A stretch of DNA of 28,515 nucleotides from Chrysochromulina tobinii (Eukaryota > Haptophyta > Prymnesiales > Chrysochromulinaceae), in assembly GCA_001275005.1 (NCBI GenBank), contig JWZX01002391.1:1-28515 (forward strand), given 5' to 3'. The notes beneath the pieces are model-generated. The model ran no database searches. It had not been told where the DNA came from and saw only the letters and a list, made by a program, of their open reading frames with translations. Made by a program: the position numbers and the translations under genes. Shown one piece after another: positions 24,701 to 28,515 of this stretch. Numbering within the stretch: position 1 is the stretch's first letter; every line of letters starts with the position of its first letter.

Positions 24701-26260
24701 ATGTCGTTCGCGTCGTCGAAATCGAAGCCCCCATCCATTCCGAAGGATCAGCTGGTCAAGCGCACGACGGAGCCGCGCCCGCCGTCGATTGCAAAGCCCG
24801 GGCTCCAAGCGACTCTCCGTCAGGCCTTGCGCGCGCAAGACGGCAGGCCCTCGTCACCGCGTGCGATGAGGGATGCTGTGAGCCGTCTGACCAACCCGCA
24901 GACTGCGGCGACCGCGGAACGCATCACTGATATCTACGAGATCATCGAACCGCTGCACACCTCCGCGCTCAGCACCGAGCTTCAGCTCGCACTCCACAGG
25001 AGAACAGGAGAGGTCGTTGTGCTCAAGGCCATCGACCGGGCCAAGATGCAGAGCGGCACTCGCGTCGCGCCCGCGGCCGCGGCGGTGTACCACGCGCAGA
25101 TCGACCACCCGCACATCTGCGCGCTGCATGAGATCTTCGACTCGACGCGTCTCGTGCTCGCGCTCGAGTACGTGCCGGGCATCACGCTCGATCGGTTCAT
25201 GATCGAGTACGGCTGCGGCGAGCCGGAGGCACGTCAGATCGCGCAGCAGCTGGGCTCGGCGCTCGCGCACATTCACGGGGCGGGCGTGTGCCACCGCGCC
25301 GTGAGCCTGCAGAATGTGATGCTACGCGAAGGGCCTCGCTGCTGCGTCAAACTCATCGATTTCGGCGGCGCAGCGACCGCACTCAAGCCTCTGCGCCGGC
25401 GAGTGCCGACTCCGGGGGTGTACGCGTCGCCGGAGCTGATCGCCGCGCCGGATGTGGACGACACGGGCCCCGGCTACAACGGGCCGCTCGTCGACGCGTG
25501 GGCCTACGGCGTCGTGCTTCACATGCTCTTGAGCGGCAAGTTCCCCTTCGTCACCGCTGAGCAAGCGTGCGCGGGTCTGGCGGCGACGCTGCCCGAGACG
25601 ATTCCGGTGGCCGCAGCCGAGGTCCTGCGGGGTCTGCTCGCGGTGCCGGTGGAGGCGCGCACGAGCGTCACCGACGCGTGCGCCAAGGACTACCTACGAG
25701 AGGAGGCCGAGCGCGAGATGAAGGAGCGCGAGGCCAAGGCGAAAGCCGTGCCTGCCGTTAGTGGCGCGGGCGCACCGGCGCCACTGGCGGCGGTGATCGC
25801 GACGGGAACGCCAGCAGCGTGGCTGCGCGCGCGCGCGGCGGGTGTGCTGCCATCCGACCAGCAGCAAGCGCATGCCGAGATCCTGTCAGAGCTCGAGAGC
25901 CTCGGCTTCGACCCATCTCTTGTGCTGCGCTCTCTGCAGGACGGAGTGCGGAATGACGCGACCACGTCCTACTTTCTCCTGTGCCGGCGCCGTGTGCGCG
26001 TGGCGGAAGAGGCTGAGGCGGACACGCTTGAGGAGGAGGAGGAGGGTGAGGCGCCCAGCTCGCCGCGCGTCGAGATAGGCACCCCGCGAGGCGCTCCGCC
26101 AGTGCCAGCACCCCAGGCAGCGGTGCCAGCCACGGAGCCAGCAGCGGTGCCTCCTACAGAGCCGACGGCCGAGCCTACGGCCAGTGCTGCATCCCAACCA
26201 TCCCCTCCGGCCGCGCCCGAGTTGCTGCCAACGGCGGAGGGCCAGGAACCCAACGAGTAA
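24701..26260 (+). CDS. Pseudokinase (CAMK/AMPK-related fold) with C-terminal UBA-like segment
   Basis: Single exon, 519 residues. The kinase fold spans about residues 80-345: ATP-anchoring lysine in VVVLKAI (Lys109), HPHICALHEIFD, EYVPGITLDRF, then CHRAVSLQNVML where HRD is HRA (Ala200 replaces the catalytic Asp and Ser the usual Lys), a kept LIDFGGA (Asp220), and YASPELI with DAWAYGVVLHMLLSGKFPF. The glycine loop is degenerate (LHTSALSTELQL) and the helix-C Glu appears to be Val. It is therefore probably catalytically dead, perhaps still binding nucleotide. Residues ~394-435 (ILSELESLGFDPSLVLRSLQ) resemble the UBA-like segment that follows the kinase in AMPK/MARK relatives. The tail is acidic, then Pro/Ala-rich. 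A scaffold or regulatory role is inferred. Confidence 0.88.
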   Translation: MSFASSKSKPPSIPKDQLVKRTTEPRPPSIAKPGLQATLRQALRAQDGRPSSPRAMRDAVSRLTNPQTAATAERITDIYEIIEPLHTSALSTELQLALHRRTGEVVVLKAIDRAKMQSGTRVAPAAAAVYHAQIDHPHICALHEIFDSTRLVLALEYVPGITLDRFMIEYGCGEPEARQIAQQLGSALAHIHGAGVCHRAVSLQNVMLREGPRCCVKLIDFGGAATALKPLRRRVPTPGVYASPELIAAPDVDDTGPGYNGPLVDAWAYGVVLHMLLSGKFPFVTAEQACAGLAATLPETIPVAAAEVLRGLLAVPVEARTSVTDACAKDYLREEAEREMKEREAKAKAVPAVSGAGAPAPLAAVIATGTPAAWLRARAAGVLPSDQQQAHAEILSELESLGFDPSLVLRSLQDGVRNDATTSYFLLCRRRVRVAEEAEADTLEEEEEGEAPSSPRVEIGTPRGAPPVPAPQAAVPATEPAAVPPTEPTAEPTASAASQPSPPAAPELLPTAEGQEPNE

Positions 26261-26790
26261 GAGCAGGGCGGGCAGTGTAATACACTCAGTGTTCTTCGGT
26301 CAGAGAGACACTCAGAGAGACACTCAGAGCGGGTCTGAACGACAAAGCAGTCGGCGTCGCGTGTCACATCTCGGTCAAAATGGATCTTTAAACCTCGGCC
26401 CCCCGACACTCTAATCACGCTAAGGGCCACACGCTATATATACTACGGAGATTCAGCATTCACTACCGGTAGACTCACTGACGAAACCCACTGGTTGCCT
26501 AATAAAGAGATGACGAAACTTAGCGAGGTCAGTGACGAAACTTCGACGAACCTTTTCCCGCACTTACAGTGTCAGACACTCCAGCTATATACACGTCGTG
26601 AGCGATACGCTCACTATATTAATACGCGCGGTTCATGAAAGCCGAACAAATGGCAAACGTCACACATGGATACTACCTTCCTGGCGCATCTTCAAAGATC
26701 GATCTTCGATCTTGAGATGGCCCGCGGTCAAACTCAGTGCGACTCGGTGTCTGTTGTTCCCCCCTTGGTGTGAGGCGGGGCCAAGAGGCC
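26261..26790. other. AT-richer intergenic region between convergent genes
   Basis: These 530 bp have no recognisable gene. They hold a hairpin GTGAGCG-ATA-CGCTCAC (26598-26614), three copies of TGACGAAAC (26479, 26511, 26533), a tandem GACACTCAGAGA duplication near 26306-26330, several TATATA stretches and a 12-bp palindrome AAGATCGATCTT near 26696. The region may contain both 3' ends and polyadenylation signals. Confidence 0.5.
26598..26614. terminator. Hairpin between convergent genes (possible 3'-end signal)
   Basis: A perfect 7-bp inverted repeat with a 3-nt loop lies in an AT-rich setting between the pseudokinase and RhoGAP stop codons. A role in transcript ends is inferred from position only. 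Confidence 0.25.
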
Positions 26791-27790
26791 TCAACTGGGC
26801 GCTGCGCGCGGGCCGGCGAGGCAGCCCGAGGCGACCTCGTACTCGACCAGGCGCTCGACAAAGGTCATGACGCGCCGGTTGATCTCGAGGGCAAGTAAGG
26901 GGGGTACCGAGGGCGGCGGGTCGACGAGATTCGGAGCGAACACGGTGGCGAGCGATTTGAACGTCATCCGGTTCGTCGCCTCGTGCGCCACGATGTCCGC
27001 AAAGAGCCGAAGAAGCCACTCGACCGTTGCCCGCTGTACCGGTAAGAGGGTCCCGAGCAGTTCGCCGTAGGCTGCGTCGCCATGGGGCGGTGGTCCATCG
27101 ACGATGGTCTGCAGGCACGGTGTGAAGATGGACTCGGGCAAATCTCGGAACCAGTGCTTAATGAGCTGCGAGAGGCACTCGGGTTCCTTCACATGCGCGA
27201 GCTGCCCCGCCTCCGTTAACCTCCTTGCATCCTGCAGGCTGCTCGCCCCGGGCGATACACGAAAGATCCCCTCGACTAAATGGCCGTTGTTCTCGAAGAG
27301 CAGTCGGCGCATCGCACAGAGCACCTCGGGGACGCCACTCTTGGCGTCGAGCGGCGCCAACTCGAGCGGCAGCCCAAAGACGGACCGCTTCGGTGCCTCA
27401 GGGCCAGCGGAGCCCTTCCGCTTGCTAAAAGGCCAAAAGCCACCGCTGGGACGAGTCTTGCTGCTGCCGACACTACCCGTTTGGCTAACGGGCTGCGGTG
27501 CGTGCGCCCCTGCTGCAAAAAGGTGGAAGAGCTGCTCCTGCGGCGGCGGCGGCACGGGCGGCTCCGCCATGGAGACGCCGGTTGCCGGCTCAATCCGATT
27601 GCCCGATGAAGGCGGCGGGGGGCGCGGAGGCGCAGCGACTACTCGGGCTCCGAGCGACGACTCGGGCCCCGTAGCCGCCGAGGCAGACGCTACCGACGAC
27701 TTGCTCGGTGGAGAAGCGGCACCCGAGGGCGCGGAGCGGGACGCCGAGTCCGGCAGGCCCGCGGTGTCGTTAGAAGAAGATGACGGCGGC

Positions 27791-27826
<36 letters not shown>

Positions 27827-28166
27827 GACATCGGCGACGACGGCTGCGCTCCCCCATGGGCAGCGGCTGCGCCCTCTTTCACCATGTCGAAGAGCTCCGG
27901 CACTCGATGCAGCCGCACCCAGCACCGGTCTGCAGTCGCATCGGTCTGCAGCTGCTCCGACCACACGTACGTCCTGTCCGTGATTACCCCGGAAGAGAAG
28001 AGGAATCGGAGCGTCGCCTCGGTGACTGGCCCGCGATAGTCCTGCGAGAGGCGAGACGAGGATGAGACGGCAAGAGCGTCGGAGGCGCGAGTGCGTGCGC
28101 AGGGGGCGAGGCGAGCACCTTCTTGGAGTCGATGAAGTACCAGGACGGTGTCGCCGGCGCCTGCAT
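26791..28166 (-). CDS. GYF-domain plus RhoGAP protein, two exons
   Basis: Exons complement(26791..28041, 28119..28166) join into 432 residues. Exon 1 encodes MQAPATPSWYFIDSKK, and exon 2 continues DYRGPVTEATLRFLFSSGVI, then TDRTYVW ... VRLHRVPELFDMV. Together (residues ~9-70) these form a GYF/GYF_2-type domain (W-Y-F start, GPVT, VW), which usually binds proline-rich peptides. A long Pro/Ser linker with a 13-proline run follows. The RhoGAP domain fills ~238-421: VFGLPLELAPL, LVEGIFRVSPGASSL with the arginine finger at about Arg277, DLPESIFTP and MTFKSLATVFAPNLVDPPP. RhoGAPs switch off Rho/Rac GTPases by speeding GTP hydrolysis, acting on actin or membrane traffic. The start ATG 28166 is the only good one. 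The proline run could fold back on the GYF domain (inference). Confidence 0.88.
28042..28118 (-). other. Ordinary 77-nt intron of the GYF-RhoGAP gene
   Basis: GT-AG, phase 0, with a pyrimidine-rich 3' part (CTCGCCTCTCGCAG). It has no tandem units and no flanking duplication. Removing it is needed to complete the GYF domain. Confidence 0.8.
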
Positions 28167-28515
28167 TGAAGACTGGCGGCGCGCGTGAAGGCGGCCCAAC
28201 AGAGCAGGGTAAACCTGGTCGCGCGTTGAAACGTTGAATTGCGGTTCATCAAAGCTACACAGACGCAGCCTGGTGAGCGCGACAACCCGGTCCCTGCTAA
28301 AGCTAGACCAGGCTTACATCGCGGTGGGTGGGCGGGACACTTAACTCTCATCGGAGGATTCGACGACATGCTCGACATTGCGCTTCGAGAACTCCCCCCG
28401 AGGTGCAGAGGTGCCGAGTAGCACACCATCTGCCACGTGCATCTCCCGTAGGGGTTAATCAGGATGCGCATCGACTAGCTTCGAGGATCCCCCTTGGGTC
28501 TCGAAACCTTGAGCA
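28167..28515. other. Upstream region of the GYF-RhoGAP gene, nothing further seen
   Basis: These 349 bp at the window edge contain no ORF with coding character, no RNA gene and no repeat of the families above. They probably contain the RhoGAP promoter. Confidence 0.4.

Overview
This window looks like nuclear DNA of a GC-rich unicellular alga. A haptophyte is my best guess and a pelagophyte or other picoalga is possible. The reasons are spliceosomal GT-AG introns, mitochondrial/plastid-type leader peptides, eukaryote-only families (PPR, RhoGAP, PLAT, TMEM70-like, CEP83-like), a fused FO synthase, and cysteine-rich DCxDCG modules followed by long proline runs, which I associate with haptophyte and related algal proteins. 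I see no bacterial operons, rRNA, tRNA, CRISPR array or virus.

I count 14 protein genes. From left to right: a partial organelle-targeted protein (-); a CEP83-like coiled-coil protein (+); a five-exon PPR-SMR protein (-); an EF-hand inorganic pyrophosphatase (-); an HMA-fold small protein (+, frame breaks); a TMEM70-like protein (-); an unknown protein (-); an exostosin/GT47-type protein (+); a TLC-like membrane protein (-, frame breaks); a PIG3-like quinone oxidoreductase (+, frame breaks); a very large Cys-rich/multi-TM/PLAT protein (+); a four-exon bifunctional FO synthase (-); a pseudokinase with a UBA-like tail (+); and a GYF-RhoGAP protein (-). Five pairs are head-to-head and share promoters of about 140-325 bp. 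Convergent pairs are separated by short AT-richer gaps. The genes do not form one pathway. Organelle functions (PPR, TMEM70, FO synthase) sit among signalling and membrane genes.

The most striking content is the introns. Nine introns, in three unrelated genes, are built from a roughly 10-bp tandem unit whose sense strand reads CTGATNRCCT-like. The arrays are always oriented with the host gene. Six of the nine end in the same CTCATCAG|G acceptor, and several are flanked by duplicated exon sequence. Removing them restores reading frames that close exactly in all three genes (558, 1978 and 831 codons, the second also counting one short 46-nt intron). They behave like a family of introner-type elements. 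The two other confident introns (70 and 77 nt) are ordinary.

Two further recurring signals stand out. An identical 16-mer lies 49-67 nt upstream of three start codons in the same orientation. A 12-14 bp palindrome, TGTGAA(NN)TTCACA, occurs five times in one exon, each time between direct repeats of 13-25 bp and always preserving frame. Several genes carry single-base frame breaks, mostly +1 and often at C runs, which may be assembly errors or real frameshifts.
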